Assembly (NCBI GenBank): GCA_031287585.1
Contig: JAITST010000537.1
Location: 1-12,953 of the forward strand
Source: Planctomycetaceae bacterium
GTDB taxonomy: Bacteria; Planctomycetota; Planctomycetia; Pirellulales; Thermoguttaceae
DNA length: 12,953 nucleotides
Reading direction: 5' to 3'
Each line of letters begins with the position of its first letter. The stretch's first letter is position 1. Below are positions 5,991-12,487 of the stretch, piece after piece. The notes under the pieces were generated by a model. That model saw only the letters and a list, made by a program, of their open reading frames with translations, searched no databases and had not been told where the DNA came from. The translations under genes and the position numbers were made by a program.

Positions 5991-5999
5991 CCGGTTGGC
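5991..5999. repeat. Half-site of the palindromic repeat
   Basis: CCGGTTGGC here matches the left half of the 20-bp palindrome. A longer partial copy (CCGGTTGGCGCG, 5573-5584) lies on the far side of the transposase fragment in the same orientation. The two half-sites therefore form a direct repeat bracketing the inserted relic. A match of only 9 bases could be coincidental. Confidence 0.35.
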
Positions 6000-6104
6000 A
6001 AAAAATTTTTTAAGAAATTTCTCTTGGGTACTTTCATTTTTCTCTTGTTTTTAGTAAACTATTGCTTTGTTTATTTTTCTTCCTTCTTTTTGGCGGAGGT
6101 TTTT

Positions 6105-7001
6105 ATGGTTTCGGAGAAAGCGTCAGTTGTTGAAACTCGCAACTTGACTAAGGTTTATCGTGACTTTTGGGGACGGCAGAAGGTTCGGGCTTTGAAGTCA
6201 CTCGATTTGGAAATTCATCGCGGTGAAGTGTTTGGTCTGTTGGGTCCTAACGGTTCCGGCAAGACTACCACTATGAAATTGTTGCTTGGACTTTTGTTTC
6301 CGACTTCGGGCGATATTCATATTTTGGGTAAGCCCGCGACGGATGTAACCAAGAACGAACACATCGGTTATCTGCCGGAGGAGTCGTATCTTTATCGTTT
6401 TCTCAACGCAGAGGAAACGCTTGACTTTTACGGACGGTTGTTCAACATATCGGCGGCAGTCAGACGGCAACGGATATCGCAACTGATTTCGATGGTCGGT
6501 CTTGAATCGGCTCGGAAGCGTCAGTTGCGTGAATACTCGAAAGGTATGTCGCGCCGTCTTGGACTTGCGCAGGCGTTAATCAACGACCCCGATTTGATTC
6601 TGCTTGACGAACCGACCAGCGGTCTCGACCCGATTGGTACACGTAGTATGAAAGACCTGATTCTCAAACTTAAATCGCAAGGGAAAACGGTCATTATGTC
6701 AAGTCACTTACTCGCGGACGTTCAGGACGTTTGCGACAGAATCGGCATCCTACATCAGGGTGAACTGAAAGAACTCGGTCGCGTTGACGACTTGTTGAAG
6801 GTGACGGAAGAAACGGAAATACGGGCTTCACATCTTTCGCCGGAAACGCTTGAGAAGATTAAATCGCTTATCTCGGAGGACGAGAAAGCGAAACTTTTGT
6901 ACTGCGGACATCCAACAACGTCACTCGAACAATTGTTCCTGCGTATCATTGAAGAGAGTGAATCGCGTCCGGGTCGCCGTGTTCGCGGAACAGGAATGTG
7001 A
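6105..7001 (+). CDS. ABC transporter ATP-binding protein (ABC-2/CcmA type)
   Basis: This encodes a 298-residue cytosolic nucleotide-binding subunit. Motifs in order are Walker A GPNGSGKT (47-54), Q-loop region IGYLPEE (87-93) with Glu where Gln is usual, signature YSKGMSRR (144-151) in place of LSGGQ, Walker B LILLDEP (164-170), D-loop SGLD (172-175), and the switch histidine in SSH (199-201). The YLPEE and SKGM variants are typical of ATPases that pair with ABC-2 permeases. About 90 residues after the core form a C-terminal extension. ATG 6105 is chosen because GGAGG at 6095-6099 sits 5 bases upstream; the open frame back to 5985 encodes a phenylalanine-rich stretch and overlaps a repeat half-site. 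The permease gene follows after 131 bases, so the two probably form a transporter, but the substrate cannot be inferred. Confidence 0.93.
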   Translation: MVSEKASVVETRNLTKVYRDFWGRQKVRALKSLDLEIHRGEVFGLLGPNGSGKTTTMKLLLGLLFPTSGDIHILGKPATDVTKNEHIGYLPEESYLYRFLNAEETLDFYGRLFNISAAVRRQRISQLISMVGLESARKRQLREYSKGMSRRLGLAQALINDPDLILLDEPTSGLDPIGTRSMKDLILKLKSQGKTVIMSSHLLADVQDVCDRIGILHQGELKELGRVDDLLKVTEETEIRASHLSPETLEKIKSLISEDEKAKLLYCGHPTTSLEQLFLRIIEESESRPGRRVRGTGM

Positions 7002-7010
7002 TTTTAACTT

Positions 7011-7027
7011 CCCCCGATTTCAGGGGG
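7011..7027 (+). terminator. Weak hairpin in the ATPase-permease gap
   Basis: CCCCC (7011-7015) pairs with GGGGG (7023-7027) around GATTTCA, starting 9 bases after the ATPase stop and followed by TTATTC. The stem is short and the T-tract poor. At most it would attenuate read-through into the permease gene. Confidence 0.3.
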
Positions 7028-7132
7028 TTATTCACGATGAATTCTTACGGATTTGATTCCGTTTCCGAACAAGTTTACAGAAAACGATTACAAATTATTT
7101 ACTGACGTTCAACGAGGGCATACGGTTATATT

Positions 7133-9121
7133 ATGGTTATAGAATATTCGATTCCGACAATTTCAGAGTTTTTTGCTAATGCGCCGCGTGAGTGGCTCAA
7201 GTCTATCGGTTTGTTGTTAGCGGCGGCGTTTGCTATTGGTTTGTTTTTTTCGGCGTTACGTCACGGAAGGGGTGCGTTTCGACCGTTCGCCGATAGTATC
7301 AAACGTGGTATCCGCGACTTCATTTTCATATCGCCGCGCCGCGTTTGGGCTATTGCGCGGTTGACGATGAAAGAATCAATTCGGCGGCAGATTGTTGTCA
7401 TTTGCCTCATATTCATTTTGATACTGATGTTTGCCGGTTGGTTTTTACCGGAAAACGAAGACCCCGCGAAATTGTATCTGTCGTTTGTTTTATCGACAAC
7501 GGCGATACTCGCGATGTTGCTCGTGTTGTTCCTCAGCGCGTTCAGTTTGCCGACTGACTTCAAGACGAAAACAATTTATACGGTTGTTACGAAGCCGGTT
7601 CGTTCAAGCGAGATGGTACTCGGACGCATCGTGGGGATAAGTATAATCGGTTCGCTTGTACTGTTATTTATGGCGGTTATGAGTTACTTCTTCGTGACAT
7701 TGGAACTCGACCATACGCACTTACTTGTTCAACGTGAAGACTTAACGGCGATTAAAGCACCGGACGGCGATATCGCGAACGACCCGAAACGTGTCATCTT
7801 CAAAGGTATGACACAAATCACAAACGGGCATCGTCACGAAGTTGACATTCTGGCGGATTTGACATATCGTGTCGCGCCGGTCAACGGTCATACGCACGAG
7901 ATTCAGATTGATGAAGTTGCGGACGAGGGCGGTGCTGACAATACGAAACGTTATCGTTTTACAGTTAAGCCGGAACAGGGTACGTTGCAATCGCGTACTC
8001 CTATTTACGGTAAGTTGACGTTCCGCAACCAGGAGAAGCAGGATAAGTCTGAAGGTATAAATGTTGGTAACGAGTGGATGTATCGTAGTTTTATCGGCGG
8101 CGGCAGTCGCGGCGTGACGAACGAAGAAGCGGCGATTTTCCGCTTTTCCGGTTTGCGTGAAGAGATGTTTCCGCGTGAGCGGTTTGAACAGGGTTTCTTT
8201 GTTGAGATGAATCTTGCGGTTTTCAGAACGTACAAGGCGGAAATTGAAAAACGTGTCACCGCGAGCATCGCGTTACGTAATCCGAAGACCGGTTTACGTG
8301 TTGAAGTGAGAACATTCGATACCGAAGAGGGCATAACGAAAGCGGTTTTGATACCGCGTAACTTTACCGGTTCACCGCAGATTACGCAACGGTTATCGCG
8401 TGACGACAAGAGCGGCGATAATGGCGGCAGCGGTGTGATGGTGATAACGCCGAGCGACGAACTTGCGGCACAAGAACGTGCGAATCCGAACATTATGAGC
8501 CGGACATCGTTTGATTTGTTCGAAGATTTTGTTGCGGACGGTGAACTTGAAATTTGGTTACAGTGCGTTGACCGTCAACAGTATCTCGGCGTTGCGCAGG
8601 CGGACTTGTACATACGCGGTAACGACGGCGATGTTGCGGTGAATTTCGCGAAAGGTTTTTTTGGTATCTGGCAACAGATGTTGATTCTGACCGCGTTCGG
8701 TGTTTTGTTCAGTACGTTTTTGAGCGGTCCTGTTACGTTAATCGCGACAATCGGTTTTATGATTGCCGGATTCTCAAAAACGTTGTTGCTGGAAATAGCG
8801 TCGAACGCGAAACTCGGCGGCGGTCCGTTGGAGTCGATTTATCGGATACTGACAATGGAAAACCAGATGAACGACTTGCCCGCGAGTTATACGACAGCGT
8901 TTGTCAAACAGGGTGACGTTGTTTATTCGTCGTATATGAATTTGGTTGGACAAGCAATTCCGCCGCTTTCGGACTACTATGTTTACTACGAAGCGGTAGC
9001 GAACGGTTTCAATATCTCACTGGCGTGGATGACGGTGCATAGTTTGATAACGCTTGCGTATGTAGTACCGCTGTTTTTTGTTGGATATCTGATTTTAGGC
9101 GGACGAGAAGTTGCAAAGTAA
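7133..9121 (+). CDS. ABC-2-type permease with a large soluble insert
   Basis: This encodes a 662-residue inner-membrane protein. Predicted membrane segments lie near residues 24-42, 86-104, 116-139 and 167-190, then a soluble region of about 315 residues (191-506), then segments near 512-530, 533-550 and 634-655. Residues 147-168, around TVVTKPVRSSEMVLGRIVG, match the ABC-2 permease pattern in which a lysine-proline pair precedes the coupling region and the next helix. This fits the upstream ATPase gene and suggests an export-type ABC transporter. The insert, between the fourth and fifth segments, contains two GHxHE-like stretches (HRHEVDI near 230 and HTHEIQI near 255), which is suggestive but not diagnostic of metal binding. 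The Shine-Dalgarno is weak (GAGG about 16 bases before the ATG). The insert makes the protein about twice the size of an ordinary ABC-2 permease. Substrate unknown. Confidence 0.82.
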   Translation: MVIEYSIPTISEFFANAPREWLKSIGLLLAAAFAIGLFFSALRHGRGAFRPFADSIKRGIRDFIFISPRRVWAIARLTMKESIRRQIVVICLIFILILMFAGWFLPENEDPAKLYLSFVLSTTAILAMLLVLFLSAFSLPTDFKTKTIYTVVTKPVRSSEMVLGRIVGISIIGSLVLLFMAVMSYFFVTLELDHTHLLVQREDLTAIKAPDGDIANDPKRVIFKGMTQITNGHRHEVDILADLTYRVAPVNGHTHEIQIDEVADEGGADNTKRYRFTVKPEQGTLQSRTPIYGKLTFRNQEKQDKSEGINVGNEWMYRSFIGGGSRGVTNEEAAIFRFSGLREEMFPRERFEQGFFVEMNLAVFRTYKAEIEKRVTASIALRNPKTGLRVEVRTFDTEEGITKAVLIPRNFTGSPQITQRLSRDDKSGDNGGSGVMVITPSDELAAQERANPNIMSRTSFDLFEDFVADGELEIWLQCVDRQQYLGVAQADLYIRGNDGDVAVNFAKGFFGIWQQMLILTAFGVLFSTFLSGPVTLIATIGFMIAGFSKTLLLEIASNAKLGGGPLESIYRILTMENQMNDLPASYTTAFVKQGDVVYSSYMNLVGQAIPPLSDYYVYYEAVANGFNISLAWMTVHSLITLAYVVPLFFVGYLILGGREVAK

Positions 9122-9174
9122 ACGAATTACTGATTATACGGTGTCAATGTATGCCCGATTCGATTGATTTGTGT

Positions 9175-9599
9175 TTATTTGGCAAGCAATGCCAAACACC
9201 TGAAAAACAAATGCGTAAATTTGGAACAAGTTATTAAAACCGTTAACAGGAGAAAAAGGGGACGTGTGCGTAATTTAGGTGAATGTCGTGAAACGCCGAA
9301 CATAATGTGGTTTCGTGAGGCACTGTCGTCCCAATCTTCCCATAGTGTCGTCACTCTGCGTTCAAACCGACTACCGTAGCCTGGTTTGTCCTTTTGGTTC
9401 AGAATTTTCATTGCCAAATCGGTTCGGCAAGCACGGTCAACATAGTGAACAATGATTTTACGCCGAGGATTCCTACGTCAAGACGGTTGTTCGCCTTTTC
9501 AACGGCTTCAGAAAGTTTTGGGGTGATTTTGTTCATGACGCTTCGTGAACTTTTGCGTTGAGCGTTGTATATTAAAACCAAAACAATCTCAAGACGCAT
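9175..9599 (-). pseudogene. Possible decayed ORF, two frames
   Basis: A minus-strand frame from ATG 9599 encodes about 63 residues (including SVMNKITPKLSEAVEKANNR, residues about 18-37) and stops at 9408. A second frame, entered at 9417, continues with NQKDKPGYGSRFERRVTTLW and reads to 9175. The two overlap by 10 bases, as expected if one base was lost near 9408-9417. I do not recognise the product. The peptides look protein-like (charged helix, then a basic/aromatic segment), but there is no promoter or Shine-Dalgarno, and the frames could be chance products of a repeated non-coding element. Confidence 0.25.
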
Positions 9600-9628
9600 T
9601 GCCAAAAAACTACCGGTTACCCGGTTAC

Positions 9629-9765
9629 GGGTGTGTAAATTTTTTGTAGGTTTTGTATAACCACCCCACTTTTTGCGACAATACCCCGTGGGATTGTCAA
9701 TAGAATACCCTACCAAAATACCTAAAAACTTTTTACACACCCACCTACAAATGTTTTACACAGCC
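9629..9765. mobile_element. MITE-like element with TGTGTAAA-type terminal repeats
   Basis: A 22-nt unit occurs three times: GGGTGTGTAAA... at 9629-9650 on plus, and its inverted form at 9721-9742 (ending TTTTTACACACCC) and 9744-9765 (ending GTTTTACACAGCC). The first copy paired with either of the others forms terminal inverted repeats around a core of about 70-90 bases. GG-TGTGTAAAA-type ends resemble the terminal repeats of IS256/Mutator-family elements (family knowledge, not verified here). The core contains a small hairpin (GACAAT/ATTGTC arms around 9679-9699). No transposase gene lies inside. I could not find a clear target-site duplication. Confidence 0.5.
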
Positions 9766-9804
9766 AATTGTCATTAGATATACCAAACACGATTGAAAAT
9801 TGCG

Positions 9805-9919
9805 TAGTCCAGATAGGGATGATATGTTGGTAGAAAATATGCTAACAAGAAATAGTCCCGTAGGGATGAAATGTCGCTTACAATGGTCATCACTGACATA
9901 TCGTCCCTAACGGGACTAT
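9805..9919. repeat. Three copies of a TAGTCC(C)-TAGGGA repeat, two forming a large inverted pair
   Basis: The unit reads approximately TAGTCCCGTAGGGATGAAAT. Copies lie at 9805-9829 (plus, with AGA replacing CG), 9853-9876 (plus) and 9894-9918 (minus). The second and third can pair over about 24 positions, with a few mismatches and a 1-base bulge, around a 17-base loop. No coding function is apparent. This is a dispersed intergenic repeat type, probably present elsewhere in the genome. Confidence 0.65.
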
Positions 9920-9948
9920 GATTAGCCGTCTTCAAAGAAATGCCCCAA

Positions 9949-9974
9949 TAACCGTAGAATCAGTTCTACGGTTA
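9949..9974. repeat. Hairpin with ACCGTAGAA arms
   Basis: An 11-bp perfect stem (9949-9959 with 9964-9974) has the loop TCAG. Its ACCGTAG core is shared with the hairpin at 10005-10028, although loop and inner bases differ, so the two are related repeat units with compensatory differences (GAA/TTC versus GAC/GTC). Confidence 0.7.
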
Positions 9975-9978
9975 ATTA

Positions 9979-9994
9979 AGTCGCGTTAGCGACT
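9979..9994. repeat. Small hairpin AGTCGC-GTTA-GCGACT
   Basis: A 6-bp perfect stem with a GTTA loop lies midway between the two ACCGTAG hairpins, 4 bases after the first and 10 bases before the second. It is a different sequence from its neighbours but has the same 4-base-loop design. Confidence 0.6.
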
Positions 9995-10004
9995 ACACTT
10001 TATT

Positions 10005-10028
10005 AACCGTAGACTTTAGTCTACGGTT
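10005..10028. repeat. Hairpin with ACCGTAGAC arms
   Basis: A 10-bp perfect stem (10005-10014 with 10019-10028) has the loop TTTA. It is the second copy of the ACCGTAG hairpin type. It is followed by TTCC rather than a T-tract and is not near a gene end, so it does not behave like a terminator. Confidence 0.7.
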
Positions 10029-10105
10029 TCCTTACTTAAACTTTGCGGATCACTTAAACACAAGCAGTATTTACTCGAATACTCGTGATAATACATTGTC
10101 CCCTA

Positions 10106-10133
10106 TTGCGTATTTTTTGGTGGGGGATAAAAT
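10106..10133 (+). promoter_or_regulatory. Weak candidate promoter of the oxidoreductase gene
   Basis: TTGCGT (10106-10111) and TAAAAT (10128-10133) are spaced by 16 bases. Initiation near 10140 would give a leader of about 49 bases including the AGGA Shine-Dalgarno at 10177-10180. Both boxes deviate from consensus, so this is only a plausible site. Confidence 0.25.
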
Positions 10134-10188
10134 TGGGGTTGTTGTAACTTGAATTTTGTTGTTTTTTATTTTTGAAAGGAATCCTTTT

Positions 10189-11484
10189 ATGTCTCGTAAA
10201 AATTCGTCCCGCCGTCATTTCCTGAAAACTTCAGCGGCTCTTGCTGGCGGACTTTCTGTCGCAAGGTTTGCCCACGCACAAGGCAGCGGCACAATCAAAA
10301 TCGGCGTGGTTGGCTGCGGCGGACGCGGTCTCGGTGCGGCTAATCAAGCGTTGAGTACCGGTAAAGATGTCCGCCTCGTTGCTGTCGGCGATTACTTCAA
10401 AGACCGCGCCGCGAAAGGTGCCGAAGCACTGAAAAAACAGTTTCCCGAACAATGCGATATTCCCGATGACCGAATCTTCGACGGCTTCCAAAACGACAAA
10501 GGCGTTATCGCTTCCGGTGCCGATGTCATTTTGATTGCCTGCGCCGCGAAGTTTCATCCACTCTATGCTAAGCACGCTGTCGAAGCCGGAAAACACGTTT
10601 TCGTCGAGAAGCCGAACGCCATCGACGCAGCCGGAATTCACACATTGGAAGAGGCGGTTACGATTGCGCGGGAAAAGAAATTGTCGTTTCTCTCCGGTTT
10701 GCAAAGCCGGTACTGTCCGCAGTATCAGGCACTTGTTGAACAAGTTCACAACGGGGCAATCGGTGAAGTCCGAATGATTCAAAGTACGTTTCTGCGGTCT
10801 CCTTACGGCGTTCGCGGCTATCTGGAAGGAATGCCCGAACTGGATTTTCAGGTTTATAACCAATATATGTTCAGTTGGCTTTCCGGCGACGATTTTACGC
10901 AATCGCTGGTGCATAATGTTGACCGAATGACTTGGTTACTCGGCGGCAAAACACCGACGCACGCTTTCGGAATGGGTGGTCGGGCTTCGATGACGGACAG
11001 AAAATTCGGCAACGTCTTCGACCACCACGCCGCGGCGTTCGTTTATCCGAACGATACCTGCCGGCTCTACGGTCTCTGCCGCACGGAAACGGGGTGCTAC
11101 GATTCTTACGACGACCTGATTATCGGCTCGAAGGGAACGGCGTATTGGAACAATGCCAAAATCGTCGGCGAAACGAACTGGCATTACGAAGGGAAGAAAC
11201 TCGGCGGACACGCGGAGGAACAGATTGCGTTGTTTGACGCGTTGCGAAAAGGCGGACGAATTGACTCCGGCGACTACGTCGTCAAAAGCACGATGATGGC
11301 GATACTCGGACAGATTGCTTCTTATACAGGCAAGATGATTTCGTGGCAGGAAATGTACGATTCAAAGTTTGCGTTCAAGCCGCTGCCGGAAGAGTGTGTT
11401 GCGGGTATGGAACCGCCGGTCGTTCCCGACCCGAAAACCGGTTCGTATCCGGTGCCGATTCCGGGACAGCATAAGTGGTGGTAA
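10189..11484 (+). CDS. Tat-exported Gfo/Idh/MocA-family oxidoreductase
   Basis: This encodes a 431-residue NAD(P)-dependent oxidoreductase acting on a sugar, polyol or glycoside substrate. Residues 1-30 form a twin-arginine signal (RRHFLK at 8-13, hydrophobic stretch, AHA cleavage site at 28-30), so the enzyme is exported folded. The Rossmann domain has IGVVGCGGRG (38-47). The family EKP motif, with its catalytic lysine, is at 140-142. The C-terminal domain carries the H-x-x-D pair H242 and D245 (VHNVDRMTWLLG). The C-terminus PVPIPGQHKWW matches secreted planctomycete-type members as I know them. ATG 10189 is supported by AGGA at 10177-10180; an in-frame upstream ATG (10156) would spoil the Tat signal. 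The epimerase gene follows after 99 bases, suggesting a shared carbohydrate pathway. Export of a cofactor-dependent enzyme is a recognised puzzle of this subgroup; tightly bound cofactor is the usual explanation. Exact substrate unknown. Confidence 0.92.
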   Translation: MSRKNSSRRHFLKTSAALAGGLSVARFAHAQGSGTIKIGVVGCGGRGLGAANQALSTGKDVRLVAVGDYFKDRAAKGAEALKKQFPEQCDIPDDRIFDGFQNDKGVIASGADVILIACAAKFHPLYAKHAVEAGKHVFVEKPNAIDAAGIHTLEEAVTIAREKKLSFLSGLQSRYCPQYQALVEQVHNGAIGEVRMIQSTFLRSPYGVRGYLEGMPELDFQVYNQYMFSWLSGDDFTQSLVHNVDRMTWLLGGKTPTHAFGMGGRASMTDRKFGNVFDHHAAAFVYPNDTCRLYGLCRTETGCYDSYDDLIIGSKGTAYWNNAKIVGETNWHYEGKKLGGHAEEQIALFDALRKGGRIDSGDYVVKSTMMAILGQIASYTGKMISWQEMYDSKFAFKPLPEECVAGMEPPVVPDPKTGSYPVPIPGQHKWW

Positions 11485-11513
11485 TTTATTACTGTGATAA
11501 ACAAAAAGCCAGC

Positions 11514-11533
11514 CCGGTTGGCGCGCCAACCGG
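11514..11533. repeat. Palindromic repeat copy 4 (complete 20 bp)
   Basis: This is an exact CCGGTTGGCGCGCCAACCGG, 29 bases after the oxidoreductase stop and 50 before the epimerase start. It is followed by AATGGTTTTGACC and later TTATTTTTTTC. Its position fits a terminator or attenuator between the two genes, although the T-tract is interrupted. Confidence 0.8.
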
Positions 11534-11583
11534 AATGGTTTTGACCGGATTATTTTTTTCTTAATCAAACAGAGGATATTACA

Positions 11584-12426
11584 ATGAAGTACGGTATCAA
11601 TTTGTTGCTTTGGACAGACACGCTTTCCGATGTTCATTTTCCGGTGCTGGATAAAATCAAGAGTATCGGCTACGACATTGTAGAGTTGCCGATGTACGAC
11701 AAAGACGTTGCCAACGCCGCCCGATGGGGAAAGAAACTGGATGAACTTGGTTTTCTTCGGTCGGCTGCCTGTGCTTATGGGCAGGACGAAAATATGATTG
11801 CCGTCGAACCGAAAATCCGGCGGCAGGGAATTGACGCAAACAAAAAAATTCTTGATTGCTGCGCGGCGGCTGGCGCACCTGTTATGGTTGGTAATTCGCT
11901 GTCCGCACTCGGTGTTTTCACCGGTACGGGACCGACGAAAGACGAATGGAATTGGGCAATCGACGGAATGAGAGAGGTTGCCGACCACGCTCAAAAAGTC
12001 GGTGTCAAAATTGGAATGGAAGCACTGAACCGCTTTGAAGCGTATTTTATCAACTGCGTTGATGACGGCGTTCGGTTTGCCAAAGAACTGAACCATCCGG
12101 CTTTCGGTATGATGTACGATACCTTCCACGCCAACATTGAGGAAAAGAATGTTGCGGAGGCGATTCGTACCGTGAAAGACCACCTGCTTCACGTTCACAT
12201 TTCGGAGAATGACCGTTCGACACCGGGCAAGGGCGGCGTTCGCTGGACGGAAACGTTTGCGGCGTTGAAAGAAATTGGTTATGATGGTTGGTTAGTCGTT
12301 GAGGCGTTTGGTCAGGCGTTGCCGAAACTGGCGGCGGCAACGAAAATTTGGCGGCGAATGTATGTTGACGAAATTCAGTTAGCAACCGACGCGCTGGCTT
12401 TTATGAAGGAACAGGTTAATGGCTGA
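11584..12426 (+). CDS. D-tagatose/D-psicose 3-epimerase-family sugar epimerase
   Basis: This encodes a 280-residue cytosolic TIM-barrel (xylose-isomerase-like) enzyme expected to epimerise ketohexoses at C3 with a divalent metal. The metal ligands are visible as E146 (in GMEALNRFE), D179 (MMYDTFH), H205 (HVHISE) and E240 (VVEAFG). H182 and R211 (ENDRSTPGKG) complete the substrate site. Each sits exactly six positions before the corresponding Pseudomonas cichorii D-tagatose 3-epimerase residue (E152, D185, H211, E246, H188, R217, recalled from family knowledge), a strong sign of this subfamily. Length is typical. AGAGG at 11571-11575 is a good Shine-Dalgarno for ATG 11584. The gene follows the oxidoreductase gene with a palindromic hairpin between, so the two may be co-regulated or differentially expressed. 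Substrate preference (psicose, tagatose or an inositol-derived ketose) cannot be read from the sequence. Confidence 0.88.
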   Translation: MKYGINLLLWTDTLSDVHFPVLDKIKSIGYDIVELPMYDKDVANAARWGKKLDELGFLRSAACAYGQDENMIAVEPKIRRQGIDANKKILDCCAAAGAPVMVGNSLSALGVFTGTGPTKDEWNWAIDGMREVADHAQKVGVKIGMEALNRFEAYFINCVDDGVRFAKELNHPAFGMMYDTFHANIEEKNVAEAIRTVKDHLLHVHISENDRSTPGKGGVRWTETFAALKEIGYDGWLVVEAFGQALPKLAAATKIWRRMYVDEIQLATDALAFMKEQVNG

Positions 12427-12487
12427 TGGTAGGATATTTTTCATTTTTATCTTGATAACTTCTGTCGTATAGAATAAAATAACTATT

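Larger units (their letters stand above)
9122..10188. other. Gene-poor, repeat-rich intergenic region
   Basis: About 1.07 kb separates the permease gene from the oxidoreductase gene with no convincing intact gene. From left to right it holds a possible decayed minus-strand ORF (9175-9599), a MITE-like segment with 22-nt repeats (9629-9765), three copies of a 25-base repeat (9805-9919), three 4-base-loop hairpins (9949-10028), and a weak promoter candidate before the oxidoreductase gene. The density of inverted repeats is far above the rest of the window. Confidence 0.75.

Noticed and set aside
5985..6104. N-terminal extension of the ABC ATPase from ATG 5985
   Set aside because: It encodes a phenylalanine-rich stretch unlike ABC ATPase N-termini, while GGAGG sits 5 bases before ATG 6105.
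9805..10028. CRISPR array
   Set aside because: The repeats are few, in mixed orientation, with unequal spacing and internal hairpins; no cas gene is nearby.
9949..10028. tRNA or riboswitch
   Set aside because: The three stems do not make a cloverleaf, there is no T-loop consensus, and no known riboswitch core is recognisable; they are also over 150 bases from the next start codon.
10231..10914. Minus-strand 227-codon frame
   Set aside because: It is antisense to the oxidoreductase gene over its Rossmann and EKP motifs; a shadow frame.
11362..12198. Minus-strand 278-codon frame
   Set aside because: It is antisense to the epimerase gene and crosses the intergenic palindrome and the end of the oxidoreductase gene; no recognisable motif.
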